Shown in pieces: positions 1 to 11,238 of a stretch of DNA of 64,000 nt. Under the pieces are notes generated by a model. That model worked only from the letters and a program-made list of their open reading frames with translations, did no database searches and had not been told where the DNA came from. Within the stretch, counting starts at the first letter, position 1. Each line of letters starts with the position of its first letter. The position numbers and the translations under genes are program-made. The DNA comes from Prostheceraeus crozeri (lineage: Eukaryota > Platyhelminthes > Polycladida > Euryleptidae): contig CAJQUW010002218.1 of NCBI GenBank assembly GCA_907163375.1, positions 366,001-430,000 of the forward strand. Reading direction: 5' to 3'.

Positions 1-119
1 GAACAAAAGGAAATCTAATTACATTTCAAAATATTCTAAAATGCGTAACTACTTATAAAAAAAGTCTTCATAAATAATGTATGTACATTGCACATATCTG
101 AAAAAGTGAAACAACACAG

Positions 120-730
120 TTAATGTTCATCTTGGGAACCAAACCTCATTTCTTCTATAGTTGTCGGTTGATTCAATTTTTCTGCATAAATTTTGGTTTC
201 TTTAAAATGTTTTCTAACAAAACTAATGGGCATTGATGAATTGAAAAATAATACGTGTGGTAGAATTAGATCCCATAAGTTCATCAAGAAATAACAATAA
301 CTTACGTTGTAGGAAATTCTAAATAGTTCCAAATTTGCCACAAATCTCTTTTTTTATTGTCACTCAATTCCAGAATTCTTTTAAATCCATAACCTTGATA
401 GGCAGCACTTCTCAGCAGCGACCCATAGTGTACTTTATCACTTGCAATCAGTTTTGAAATCATAGTATCACTATCCTCGATGGTAATGAAATGTTCTTTT
501 GTAACATTGAACTGAGGAATTGTAGTAGTGGTGAGATACTGTTCTATTTTTACTGTAATATCCTCCACTTGTTTTTGAGAGTCCACAACTTTGTTCTTCT
601 TTCTCGATTGAATTTCCAACTTCCACTCTTCAAAATATTTCTTCGCAGTTTCCTTCTGCTCTTCTTTAATTAGGTTTACTAAAATCGGCATGTAAAACGA
701 AAAAGCTTCCGCGGCAGTACGTTTTGGCAT
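120..730 (-). CDS. Unrecognised two-exon gene, 172 codons
   Basis: I do not recognise the product. Exon 1 runs from an ATG at 730 (context acaaaATGcc) to 306 and ends at a GTAAGT donor. Exon 2 runs from 213, after a TTTTGTTAG acceptor, to a stop at 120. The codon split AC|A is restored exactly, giving 172 residues across a 92-bp intron. The protein begins MPKRTAAEAFSFYMP and has a charged, probably helical stretch at about residues 22-50 (KEEQKETAKKYFEEW). The middle holds IEDSDTMISKL and AAYQGYGFKRILEL, and the tail is acidic. No signal peptide or membrane segment is evident. The first 45 residues faintly recall an HMG box of the Maelstrom type, but the rest does not match that family, so I do not assign it. 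In-phase splicing and ordinary composition argue for a real gene. Upstream exons or a 5' UTR intron cannot be excluded. Confidence 0.55.
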
Positions 731-905
731 TTTGTAATGAAGAAAGAAAACAGTCACTAGTTATGATTAATGAAATTGTAAAATGAAGTCTTACTTCCTA
801 CATGCTGCAATATATTCCACGTCGTTTTAATATTTAAGTGCGGGTAACAGCTGCTTGTTCTGTAATGCAATGGTTCAGGAATGCGAGAAGCAACTGCATT
901 GTTTC

Positions 906-2091
906 TAGTGATGAAAATTTTCCGGAAAATTTTGGAAAAAATCGGAAAATTTTGGAAAATTTTGAAAGTTCTGATTTTTTGTGATAGGCCCTATGTGCTT
1001 TGACCGCTTCCACAGCCGAGGCAGCTACACACCAATAGAATGGGTCTATAAAACTAGTGATTTTCATTATTATTTTGAATAAAACGATTTTGAAAAATGA
1101 AGAAATTTGAATTTTTGTGATAGGCCTATAATTTTTACGTTTTCTATCACAGCCGAAGCATAGACACATCAATAGAATTGTTCTAAAACTCTTGATTTCA
1201 TCACATCACTTCGATTAAAACAATCGTAGCTATACGAATCTCGTCCGCGGATTTTTGAGCATTCCTTTGCCACCATCAGTGGCTTGTGGCAATTTGTTGC
1301 CAATTTTAATATTATAACACAGCCCATTTTTGGGAGAACGTGAATTTTTTCCTTTACAATAGGGGTATAATTTCATGCATTGTGAAAGATCTGGAGGAAA
1401 ATAATGCACTTTATTTGGGAGTTTGTTTATGGCTTGAAAGTTAAGCTTTATTATGCAACCTTGATTGCAATGATACAAATTCTACATGTGTTGATGAACA
1501 TGTGAAGTACAAGCACAAAGTCCAACACAGCATTATACATGAGCGACCATACGGAAGATGTATAAAGAAAACTCCTGAGATATTTTCGAAACTAAAGATA
1601 TCTGTGATGAGTAGAAGAATATCTATATGATAGCTTCTAACTTCTGGCGTAGTGTCCGATATCTTCGTGGAGGACAAACTACACATTCCATTTCTTGCTG
1701 GTTCAGATAGTTCCCAATCGATTTCAGATCTATTTAAATGAATTTCAGACTTTTCCAGATGAATTGGAGATTCTCCAGTTGAATCTAAGATCCTTTCAAA
1801 GTTGAGTTATTGACAGATATCTGAAATTCAATTAGAGAAATCTGAAATCCATTTAATGTCTGATATTCAGTTGGAAAGATCTGAAATAGACATGGAGGGT
1901 GCAGTTGGTTCCAAAAGTTAACATGCAGGAATGATAGAGAAGTTTTCGGTCTTTGAATATTACAGTCTTTTCAAACGACTGCAACAAGTCTCCAAAACAA
2001 AGGCAAAAACGTCAATCACCGAAAAAAAAATTTCAAAATTTTCCATTGGAAAATTTTTAAAAAATTGGAAAATTTTCCATTTGCATCACTA
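906..2091. mobile_element. Decayed hAT-type element, 8-bp TSD
   Basis: The ends are inverted: TAGTGATG followed by AAAATTTTCC at the left, and its counterpart ending CATCACTA at the right. They are flanked by an identical 8-bp duplication, ATTGTTTC, at 898-905 and 2092-2099. Eight-base duplications are standard for hAT elements. Just inside each end are repeated GGAAAATTTT blocks. The interior holds two diverged copies of a roughly 110-bp block (about 975-1105 and 1117-1225) and a degenerate run of TCTGAAAT-type motifs (about 1720-1900). Two short minus-strand open frames (1230-1686) show no recognisable transposase. The copy is therefore non-autonomous or too decayed to assign. Confidence 0.7.
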
Positions 2092-2380
2092 ATTGTTTCA
2101 TGTATGCGGGAGCAGCTGTTCCCTATAATTAGGAGGTTCATCAGAGTGCAAAGTAGTAACAATAACAGGCATTGTAAGAGATTGTGTTACATTCTTAAAG
2201 AAATATTTTTCCCCTAGACTTATTTTAAATATGAATTAGAAGTCTCTTAACTTGGTTTAGTCATAAAAATGATTAAAAATTCATAAATTTAGGGATAATT
2301 GGGGTTATTTTAACTACTCCTAAAATTACCAATTTTTTGATATTGTTACATTTTTACAAAAAATTACATTTTTTGATGTT

Positions 2381-2775
2381 GTGTCCTGGAACGGTCATGA
2401 TTTTGAGGAGAAAATAATCATGATCTCAAATTTGTAATTCTTCACTTTTATGATTTTTCGGTGTCCTGGAACGGTCATGATTTTGAGGAGAAAATAATCA
2501 TAATCTCAAATTTGTGGTTCTTAACTTTTATGATTTTTGATGTTGTGTCCTGGAACGGTCATGATTTTGAGGAGAAAATAATCATGATCTCAAATTTGAG
2601 ATTCGTAACTTTTATGATTTTCGGTGTCCTGGAACGGTCATGATTTTGAGGAGAAAATAATTATAATCACAAATTTGTGATTATAATCACACATTATAAT
2701 CATATCACAAAATTCATGAATTTAGTCTTTTTTAAAAATACCAATTTTTCTGAATTTTTCGGTGTCTGGAACGGT
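2381..2775. repeat. Minisatellite, about 80/84-bp units
   Basis: The phrase gtgtcctggaacggtcatga starts at 2381, 2461, 2545 and 2624, with a diverged fifth start near 2762. Spacing is therefore 80, 84 and 79 bases, then a longer degenerate step. The spacer alternates between a ttttgatgtt form and a short ttcg form, so the underlying unit may be a pair. The short open frame across the array (2461-2643) is simply the repeat read through. No gene is implied. Confidence 0.85.
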
Positions 2776-3164
2776 CTTCTTCCCATTACTAAGGTCTGCG
2801 ATCTAGTGAGAGTTAAACTCCCCACACACATGGTTTTAAAAGGTCAGCCATCATTCAGTAAACCGCTGAAGATTGTACAGTAACGTGGTCTTCAAGTGAT
2901 GTGTGCGCAACTGACAATGACACTGCTTTTAGCAATCAAAATACAGATGCTCCAGAAAGACGACATGAATTACGAAAAAATCCCAGTCAGACAAAACGGT
3001 TTTGTTTTACCGATTTGAGCTTCTCCTTCAGCGGGGGAACTGTGATGACTTCAATTCAAATCTATGTTGTTATGTATATTTACACGCTAGATACCTTACT
3101 TTATCTTACCTATCTCATATATCCACGGTTCCAATTTTAGAAATTCAAATCTTGCATGTACCAG

Positions 3165-3934
3165 CCCTGTGGGAACGAATCTTGCGAAAGACTGGCGGAT
3201 GTCAGCTACAGAATATCATGCTACGGTTCAATCATATTTGCGGCATATTCGCTGGAGAAGTTCGCCAGCGACGATTCGTGCTCTATATGCCACCTTTTAC
3301 TTTGGACCTTCTCTCTTATTTTCTTTAATAATCCGCTTGTACAGCCGAGGCTTTACTTTCTCCCTCCTCCTCACCATTGCCCACACATGGCTAATTTATC
3401 TAAGAATTAAGTGCAGACTCAACTTCTTTGATAATGATGAGAGTATAGAGAATCCGGTTATATCAATTTTCATAACATCTCTTGACATCCAATAATTTAC
3501 AACAATAACAAATATTTGAATAATATCATGGTATTTACTATGACATTTATGGAAGATAAATACCTTTTTAGTTTAAGCTTTCGTGAATTATAAAAGATCC
3601 CTTTTTAACAGATCAAACTGAGTATACAATTTATTTTCATGTGAAGGCAATATACGAACATTACTACTTACCACTAATTAGTTGCTACAACATTCACTAT
3701 TTCGCCGGTTGGTGAAAAATCAGCTCAAATTAGCTTAACAAATATCTATCAATTAGTTATAGCAACTCACTCGCCACCTACCGCTTTTGGATTTTAGACG
3801 AACTTCTAAAAATAATAGAGGCGACTTTCACATGCGATGATTTTGTTGCAAAATTGAGCTATAATAGATTTAGCTACAAAATCGCTAACTCACCAGATAA
3901 TCTCTTGATATTAGCGAGCTACGTTCCCACAGGG
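3165..3934. mobile_element. MITE-like element with CCCTGTGGGAACG ends
   Basis: A perfect 13-bp inverted repeat, CCCTGTGGGAACG at 3165-3177 and its complement at 3922-3934, bounds 770 bp. Subterminal agctac and gcga motifs recur near both ends in loosely mirrored order. The flanks share only AG, so a 2-bp duplication is possible but unproven. Overlapping plus-strand open frames of about 108 codons at 3002-3495 have no recognisable motif and are probably chance. The superfamily is unassigned. Confidence 0.5.
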
Positions 3935-4313
3935 AGTGTTCAACAAACTTGATTGTATGTTCGAACTATAAAGACTTATCCATAATACTCAACGTGTTCT
4001 ATTGATAGCAAAGAATATTACACCATTCGAGTAAACGACTGGCAAAGAATGCTGTAACCACCTATGCTAATTGTTGCTGACGTTCAGATTATGCGAAGTG
4101 CAACAGATTCTACATGAAGGACCATTAGAATGCAATTTTCTTCCTAAAAAGTACTGTAGAGCGACTTGTTTCGAATTCCCGGGATTGTATTTTTTAAAAT
4201 CCCAAAATCTCGTGATTCGGAAAAGTACTCGGGATTGTAACTCCTAGTGGATAGTGGTCAAGGATTCGAAATCTTCTGACCTCAATCAAGCAAAATGATG
4301 ACTCACCAAATGC

Positions 4314-4379
4314 ATACATGTGGGAAAAATACAAATTTGAAGTTTGCAAACTTCAAATTTGTATTTTTCCCACATGTAT
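4314..4379. repeat. Perfect 66-bp palindrome
   Basis: Two 33-nt arms are exact reverse complements with no spacer. The centre is gtttgcaaac at 4342-4351 and the outer ends are atacatgtggg and its complement. Symmetry stops abruptly at 4313/4380. It lies 102 bp left of the piggyBac left end and is not part of it. It contains no coding frame. Confidence 0.9.
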
Positions 4380-4498
4380 CCATGCCAGTGAACGGATAGA
4401 CCGATCTGAACAAATCTTACTTATCCTTCTGCTGATCACACAGCGTTCTGTTAAACTCAAACTCGAAAGGGCCAGCCTTAACCCATATTAACCCACGT

Positions 4499-4833
4499 CA
4501 GTTTAAACTGACATTACAAAAAATGCTATTTCTGTGCGTTCTTTGATTGAGAAATTGGTTTTATAGGCAATATTTTTGAATATGTGTATCTGTTTATCTC
4601 AATTGCATTTTAAGAATGACGACTTCAAAGACATCAAAGATGAAACGGTAAGTAAAAATTGATTTTTTTACGGATGAACATGAACACATGATAAATAGAT
4701 TATTGGGCATCTATTCCATCCAGTTTTGAAAGAAAATATGTTATCACATAAGTTTGGTTACGATTTTTCAAATGTCAGTCTAAACTGACGCTGGGCTAAT
4801 ATACTTAAGGTAAGTGTCAGTTTAAACTGACGC
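4499..4833. repeat. Left subterminal palindromes of the piggyBac element
   Basis: GTCAGTTTAAACTGAC is a perfect 16-bp palindrome at about 4498-4513. A variant GTCAGTCTAAACTGACGC lies near 4773 and a third copy near 4817. The second is followed by GGGCTAATAT, an echo of the terminal repeat itself. They fall partly within the inferred first intron. Binding by the transposase is inferred from position, not shown. Confidence 0.8.
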
Positions 4834-6870
4834 TGGTCAATATGTTGAATTTTCACTGTGTACGAATATGTTAATACCAATATGCAAAATTCGTGTGTAC
4901 CAATATTGTATGTAGTGTTAATGTGTACATGCAAGATTCGACGTATGTGTTTGCATAACAATCAAAAGTTTTTTCTTCCCGTTGTTACTTATTTAGACCG
5001 GAAAGTAATCTCACTAATTACAATTTTTATCTTGCAGACGAATGAATTTGAATGAGGCAGTGGATTACCTACATGAACTTATGGAGGAAGTTGATGATAC
5101 AGAAGCCGCCTCCTTATACATCGAGCCACCAGATGACGCAAACAAAGACCTGACAGATGAAGACAGTGCTGATGAAGGGACTTACAACATACACAATATG
5201 AGCAGAACTCAGCTTCTAGCTCCGGCTGCGGTCATTACTTCTCTTGGAGATAATGGTGATAGTGAACATGAAGACGAAGACCCAAACGATACCTTTCACG
5301 AAATTAACTACTCTGAACCACCTCATAAGAAAAGAAAAACAATGTACTGCCCAAGCTGGACGCGAAATGATCTCGAAGAGAGCAACAGAGGTCATCAAAG
5401 GTTTCCGTGGACTGCGTCTGCTCCAAAATTGCCGAGTCATGATTCACCATGTACCCTGTTTGAAAAATTTTTACGGATTTTTCATATGCGAAGAAAGCAA
5501 TAAATATGCCACTATGAGAGGTAGAGAAGCGTTTCAAATTAATCATGAAGATTTCAAGCTTTTCTTAGCTATACTTTTGATTTGTGGATATGTTTCACTG
5601 CCAAGAAGGAGGATGTTTTGGGAAAATTCGCAGGATTGCAAGAACGAAGCTGTTGCAGGTTCCATGAGTCGAAATCAATTCGAATCAATATTGACAAATC
5701 TTCATTTGGCAGACAATGATAATCTTGAGAAAAGTGACAAGTTTGCCAAAGTTAGACCCTTTCTTGATTATCTGAATGAAAAATGCAAGGAAAACTTTGT
5801 ACAACAGCAAACGGTGAGCATTGATGAAGCCATGGTTCCATACTATGGCAAGCATGGCGCAAGACAATTCATGCACGGGAAGCCCATCAAGTTTGGGTAC
5901 AAAGTTTGGATGGCTGCAACACCTACAGGATACGTGATTGCTTTTTACCCTTATCAAGGAAAACAAGCACTACAAAAATCTGAGCCTCTTGGAGAGTCAG
6001 TTGTCTTCAACTTGCTCAATGAACTACCAGGAAAAGATTTGCTGCACTATCATCTTGTTTTCGATAATTTCTTTACTAGTATCCCTTTGTTGGCAAACTT
6101 AGCTAAACGTGGAATTGCTGGTACCGGAACACTCCGAGAGAACCGAGACTTGAAAGCTCCATTGAAACCCAGTAAAGAAATGAAGAAAGATCCAAGAGGC
6201 ACCTGTCATGCTGTCCTAGAAAAGACTGACAACATCTGCGTTTCCCGGTGGAAGGACAACAAAGCTGTGACGGTTGCTTCGACTTTTGATGGAGCATTGC
6301 CCATGGGAACCACAACGCGGTTTTTACGAGCTGAGCGCAAAAGAGCGACTGTTCCGATCCCGCGTCTCATTCAAACCTACAATACCGGAATGGGAGGCGT
6401 CGATCGAGTAGATCAGAACTTGAGCTGCTACATGACAAACATCAGGTCAAAAAAATGGTGGTGGCCTCTTTCCGCTTCGGTCTTGACTTGGCTGTTCAAA
6501 ATGCCTACTATTTGTACAAGTTGCAAGACAATGTTGAGTCTCTTGACCACCTTGGATTCCGTCGAGCAATTGCGAAAACCTTCATCAACAAGTACGTAAT
6601 TGTCTTTAGAAAGTGTCTTCTTGCTTATCTTTATCGTAATGTTACAATTTCAGGTACTCTCAAAAGAAAATAGCGACAATTCAACACCTCCCATCAAAGA
6701 AAGGAGTTCCAAATGAAATTCGCTTTGACGGCATCGGACACTGGCCTGTAAGAGGAAACCAGCGTAGATGCGGACAATTCGGATGCAAAGGAACGACCGT
6801 GTACATGTGCGAAAAGTGCAATGTGGGTTTGCACCCAGATTGTTTCAAACTATTCCACGGCTCAGGGTGA
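4616..6870 (+). pseudogene. piggyBac transposase, two frame breaks
   Basis: A short first exon (ATG near 4616) ends at a GTAAGT donor (4648). The main exon starts at 5038 after a TTGCAG acceptor and continues in frame as an acidic N-terminal region, MNLNEAVDYLHELMEE. The frame moves from the first reading (5042-5503) to the second near 5465-5490. The second carries the catalytic core to about 6460. The acidic catalytic residues sit in SIDEAMVPYYG (about 5820), HLVFDNFFTS (about 6055) and GGVDRVDQ (about 6395). A second break follows KKWWWPL near 6465, after which FRFGLDLAVQNAYYLYK continues. A 59-bp intron (about 6595-6653) seems to lead to the C-terminal cysteine-rich finger, with CGQFGCKG, MCEKCNVGLHPDC and a stop near 6868. 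Domain order matches active piggyBac transposases. Whether the breaks are real mutations or sequencing errors cannot be told from one copy. Confidence 0.88.
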
Positions 6871-6897
6871 CACATCTTTTTACAGCATATGTGCCAG

Positions 6898-6960
6898 CGT
6901 CAGTTTTAACTGACACCGTCTTATAGCGTTTTATCCCAGTGTCAGTTTTAACTGACACCC
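6898..6960. repeat. Right subterminal palindromes of the piggyBac element
   Basis: Two copies of GTCAGTTTTAACTGACACC about 40 bp apart lie between the transposase stop and the right end. They are single-base variants of the left-side palindrome. Confidence 0.8.
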
Positions 6961-7093
6961 AGTTTTTTCCGTTTTTTTCGCTCGGAAAATGTTAATAAAA
7001 AAATATATCATTCATTTATGTCGTTTTGCATCCATAGTTACGCATATAACACAGAAGTTTGCATCTTTCTGAATTTGGGCTAATATGGGTTAA

Positions 7094-7720
7094 TAGGCCT
7101 ATACACGTTTTTAAGTCGTGTGCAGTATAAACCCCCAAAAACATTGTTGACGCGAAAGTAGCGCAAAGTTAGGTAAAAGTATTAGTTGAATGAAATTGCA
7201 TAAATTGTCCGAATTCGAAAAAAATTCAAGCAATTCAAATCTTAACACGAGCCTGATGCAATGGTGATAATGTTAATTTTATGTGTAGTTTCGTCTATCG
7301 GTGAATGAATTGACCCAAGTCTACTGCTGACCAGACACAACCTAAACTCTCTGTCAATAGAAGGTACTAAATATATCCTTTTACACGACATAAAGTTTAT
7401 TGAAATTGGAACCTCCTCACAATTTCAACGGGACGACTTCACATCGAGACATTAATTATTCGAAGGGGTTGTGGAGCACAGATCGACAGTCGTCGTCATC
7501 TATTGAGAAGCATCGACAACAACATTACATCTAGGGATAATAGCGCCATCAAAATGTCACAATTTAGGATCTTAGAGCGATGCTACAGCAAATATAATCT
7601 GCTGCACAAAATCCTGCAAATAAAGTTCAAAAACACTTACTCAATGGACAGAGTGACTCAAGGAGACCGAGACTTATTGAATAATTTTATATAATATACT
7701 ATTTTTATAATATATATTTG
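7094..7720. other. No gene seen
   Basis: This AT-rich stretch right of the piggyBac element has only short open frames (longest 63 codons at 7503-7694) without recognisable motifs. I see no terminal repeats or RNA gene. Confidence 0.5.
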
Positions 7721-7721
7721 A

Positions 7722-8139
7722 TTCACGCGTAATTACGGAACACCCCAAACATCCGTGGTAAAGGACATTCTATTCTTCCACCCGCATACATACGCGCTGC
7801 ACTAAGAGTCAGAAATCACTTGATCTGATGCTGTTAAAACATGAGAAATGTTTATGAATACGCGCGGGCGAGCGTTTATAGTTTGCGCGTCGTCTACGGT
7901 TGTCTGCGCTGCCGCTTGAACCACGGATGAACCGCTAAGCATGTTCTGTCTTCTCTGAGCATGAAATTGAGGTCCTATCACATTGTTTAGCCTCTGATAC
8001 ATGCAGACACATGAGACGCAAAGTCTATATAACAGGACTGCCATCTATACTAACTTATATAACTTGTATTGCAGCAATATCCCGCATAGCCACGGTTGTT
8101 TGGGGTCATGTGTAATTACGCGTGGTTCACGCGTGAATG
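7722..8139. mobile_element. Foldback/MITE-like element with ATTCACGCG ends
   Basis: The left block (7722-7762) attcacgcg, taattac, accccaaaca and ccgtgg recurs inverted at 8088-8139 in the same order. The right arm has an extra roughly 11-bp tgaaccacgcg duplication. The 420-bp span has no coding frame of note. No target duplication could be fixed, so boundaries are approximate. Confidence 0.5.
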
Positions 8140-8878
8140 AGCGTGGCATGTCACCTAGTGTAGTGATGACTAAAAGTGCTTTTGTGCACGACAAAATTTT
8201 CTGCAGTTCGACCATAAACTGAGATGAATTAAGTTTGGGGAGAGATTTTGGAGAGCTCACTAGTTCACCGTAGTCAGCTCTTTGTCTGACAAATGACTGT
8301 CAATGGTCAGTTGATATATTTATCCCCTGCAATCACTTACAACTCGCCTATATGATATCGCTCGCCAAGTTTCACATGAGAATTGCAACTCAATATCAGT
8401 TTGATTATTCAATCTGTCCACTTATGGAACTTTGGTATTCAGTTATGAAGCTGAAAGTCTTCTAGTAAGGAGCTACGCCTATAATTAGGATCGGCTCGTC
8501 CATGTAAATACATCATCTGGCACTTAGCATCCATAGTGACGGAAGCGTCTTTCATTTGTCCTTTCATTTAACGAACAGATTTCTTCACAGCCGCTGCTAG
8601 CAATTAATAAAGCACGTCACATCCAATACGCGCATCGACAGATAGATTGTGTGAGGAGCAGGTCACCTGATATTCGAAGGAACTGAGGCAATGTTGAACA
8701 GTGTCAATACTTTATTTTCAGCAACAACAAATGGACATCTTATTGAATCAGCTCTTTCGATGTACAGCACATTCTTGTCGTGAAGAAGTCATCTCATATT
8801 TGGATATAATTGATCCTGCAGTGATCTGTGTGACTGTAACAAATACAATGGCAATGTGTTCTTGATTTCATTGAATTA
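8140..8878. other. Non-coding stretch with two dispersed repeat modules
   Basis: A block at about 8166-8212 (atgactaaaagtgct to ctgcagttcgac) resembles both arms of the hairpin at 15950-16013. A second block at 8303-8326 (atggtcagttgatatattta) recurs inverted at 16099-16122. No gene is seen. Confidence 0.6.
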
Positions 8879-9161
8879 CAGTCCGTTTCATAAAAAGTGG
8901 ATCATCCTAAAATTTGACTAAATAAAACACAAGTATGATTCAGAAAGTATTTTTCATATTATTTCATGTCCCTAATATATTTAAATGTCCTTATATAATC
9001 TGATAAGCTATGATACAGTAACGGTTCTTAAGAAGCTAATATTTTGTGGCCCTACCCTTATTGTCAATGACATTACCAATTCGTCTAGGCATTGATTCGA
9101 AGATATCGTTGGTTTTTGACTGATCTAACTTTCTCCACTCTCTTTTTAACAGTGACGTAAG

Positions 9162-9462
9162 TTATGATACGCCATCTGTAGGTAGCAGTGAACGACGAAC
9201 GTTACGTTTTAGAATACTCCATACATTTTCTATGGGATTCAGATCAGGAGAACGAGCTGGCCAAGATAATGTCCTAAGCCCTAATTGAGACTTGCATAAG
9301 TTGACTCTACTACTCCTGTGACACGTAGGATTATCATCCATAAATAACCAAGTCGATGGATCACCAAGTTGATCTGTCATTTGGCCAATGTTCATTCGTA
9401 AAACATTCACATAGCGTTCAGAATTCATGGTTCCTTGCTGTATGTGAAGTTCAGAGCGGCCA
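9162..9462 (-). pseudogene. Tc1-like transposase, C-terminal part
   Basis: After the insertion the reading resumes with GRSELHIQQGTMNSERYV. It then shows the second catalytic acidic residue in TWLFMDDNPTCHRS and the third in RSPDLNPIENVWSIL, the standard Tc1 order. Rejoining the flanks restores aatcaatggccgctctg with one CA/TG removed, so both parts derive from one gene. Residues read to the left of GRSE in this frame come from the inserted element. Confidence 0.88.
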
Positions 9463-10005
9463 CCCAGCAAAAAAGCCACTGTCATCCCAATATATAGGAA
9501 CTTAATTTCCCCAACATTGTCCCGTACATCGGCATTTATTTGGGGGGTTTACATTTTTCATTGGGCCATTGTAATATGATGCTATCCCAATGTAAGGGAC
9601 CAATGCTTGGCCAAATTTATGCCAATCCCAAATTATGCACCTTAAATCCCGATACACACTGTATTATCCATCAGTTAAATCACGTTCTCGATTCGAATAA
9701 AATATAATGACATCGCAATTAAAACAACCTGTTCAAATAACAAAGCTTATAATCAAACACATGGTATTATGTGACACAAATATGAACTGTAGAAAATCTA
9801 TCTTTCATCTCAGAATTTACAAGCATGTTTATCTGAGTCACTACTACAGCTAAAACATTTTTTTTCGTCAGAAAAGGATCAGATTACAACAAAATAATCA
9901 TATCATTCAGACAGACACGTATAACAACAACGCGTAATTATATCATATCATGTTACATAAAACACATGGTAGAAAATCCAACTTAGTGTACGTGAAGAGT
10001 GCTAA

Positions 10006-10560
10006 GTGAGTTCACCAATAACTTTTTAAAATGAATTTGATACGCAATGAAAAACATGTACACTTTGAGCAGAATGTAGTACTGAATTTGTTATCATTAC
10101 TCGCCTCCTCAAACTCAGCCTCTTACACTTTCTGGTAGACTTACTGATGCGTTCCACATGATATCAGCGAATTTGTAAAAGCGAAACACGCCAGCGTTTT
10201 CTAAATATCATTTCCAAATTTCTTAGCAAACTTCTACTGTTCTCAAATTGTTGGCGATCGTGTAGGACTGAAAGAAGACAATCTCACTATAATAACTTAT
10301 ATTGTAAGATAACTTTCATTCGTCCCTAAACGATAACCGAGTAACGTTTACACCAGTATCATTAATTTGCTTTTTATTTGCAAGCTTTTATAGAAAAACG
10401 TATCTGTGTCAAACGTATCTCATAAAGAGAAATTTGTAATGTTAGAGGCCGAATTTGAGGAGACGAGTAATCATATCAAATTTGGTACATTTTACTCAAT
10501 TTGTATATGTTTTCATCCTAACATCAGAAATTCATTTTAAATAGTTACCGGTGGACTCAC
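10006..10560. repeat. Inverted repeat inside the 5-kb element
   Basis: The left arm begins gtgagttcaccaataac at 10006. It pairs with the right arm ending gttaccggtggactcac at 10560. Within the arms, cgcctcctcaaactcagcctc (about 10105) mirrors gaggccgaatttgaggagacg (about 10447). Arms are about 120-130 nt and roughly 80 percent alike by eye, with a long loop. Confidence 0.7.
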
Positions 10561-11238
10561 TGCTTTATATCTGCCGGCTCATGATTTACAATGCTGCAGC
10601 TAAAATATCTTTTAACACGATATTCGACTCACATGATTAAATAAGACAGAATTATATAATTCACACGAATGAGATCACACATTGCATGTAACTTGGGATT
10701 TGACTGAAATTGATTACAACATGTAGACTACTGATATGGAAGTAAGGATGAGGTCTTGAAACTAAGCTATCCGAAAGGAAAATTGATGTCCAACTTGTCA
10801 CCGTGCACTAATCAAAATATAAAAGCTGCCTTATTTAGAGAAAGTTCTGAAAAATTGATTTTTAGTAATTCAGAAAACGGATTTTCCTGCTTCGTCACCT
10901 CCAATTCATTGAATTCCGTTACCATATTGGAACACTTTCACGAATTTGATAATTCGTGTGAACTGAAAAGATAAAAAAGTCATTCAATTTTAATTACTCA
11001 ATTATTCTATGAAATATTGTTAACAATGTGATTTTTGAATCAAAACTAAGAAGATCATTTGATAAATAATTCAATAGACATAAATTAATTGGAATTTATA
11101 AAGAACATATAATTTGATGTTCCCTTTAGGGCTAATCTAGTCACTTATAGTACAAAATAGAAACGCAGTAGATGGAACTCGAATATCTCGAAAAAAGTTA
11201 AAGTTTTGAAATCCAGAATTTAATTTCCAGAGTTTATG

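Larger units (their letters stand above)
4482..7089 (+). mobile_element. piggyBac element, TTAA-flanked, nearly complete
   Basis: The 14-bp ends CCCATATTAACCCA (4482-4495) and TGGGCTAATATGGG (7076-7089) are inverted repeats with one mismatch. Both abut a TTAA target site (4478-4481 and 7090-7093), the signature of piggyBac insertion. Between them lies one plus-strand transposase gene. Subterminal regions carry copies of a palindrome, GTCAGTTTAAACTGAC and variants: at about 4499, 4772 and 4816 on the left, 6898 and 6939 on the right. The length of 2.6 kb is typical for autonomous piggyBac. Two frame breaks in the transposase suggest this copy is inactive but young. Confidence 0.95.

Noticed and set aside
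1230-1686. Minus-strand frames as a possible transposase
   Set aside because: They lie within a hAT-type element but show no zinc finger, catalytic or dimerisation motif, so I did not call a gene.
2461-2643. Open frame over the minisatellite
   Set aside because: It is the repeat unit read through. Its peptide is itself repetitive with no independent support.
3002-3495. Overlapping plus-strand frames of about 108 codons
   Set aside because: They overlap one another in several frames, have no recognisable motif and lie inside the MITE-like element at 3165-3934.
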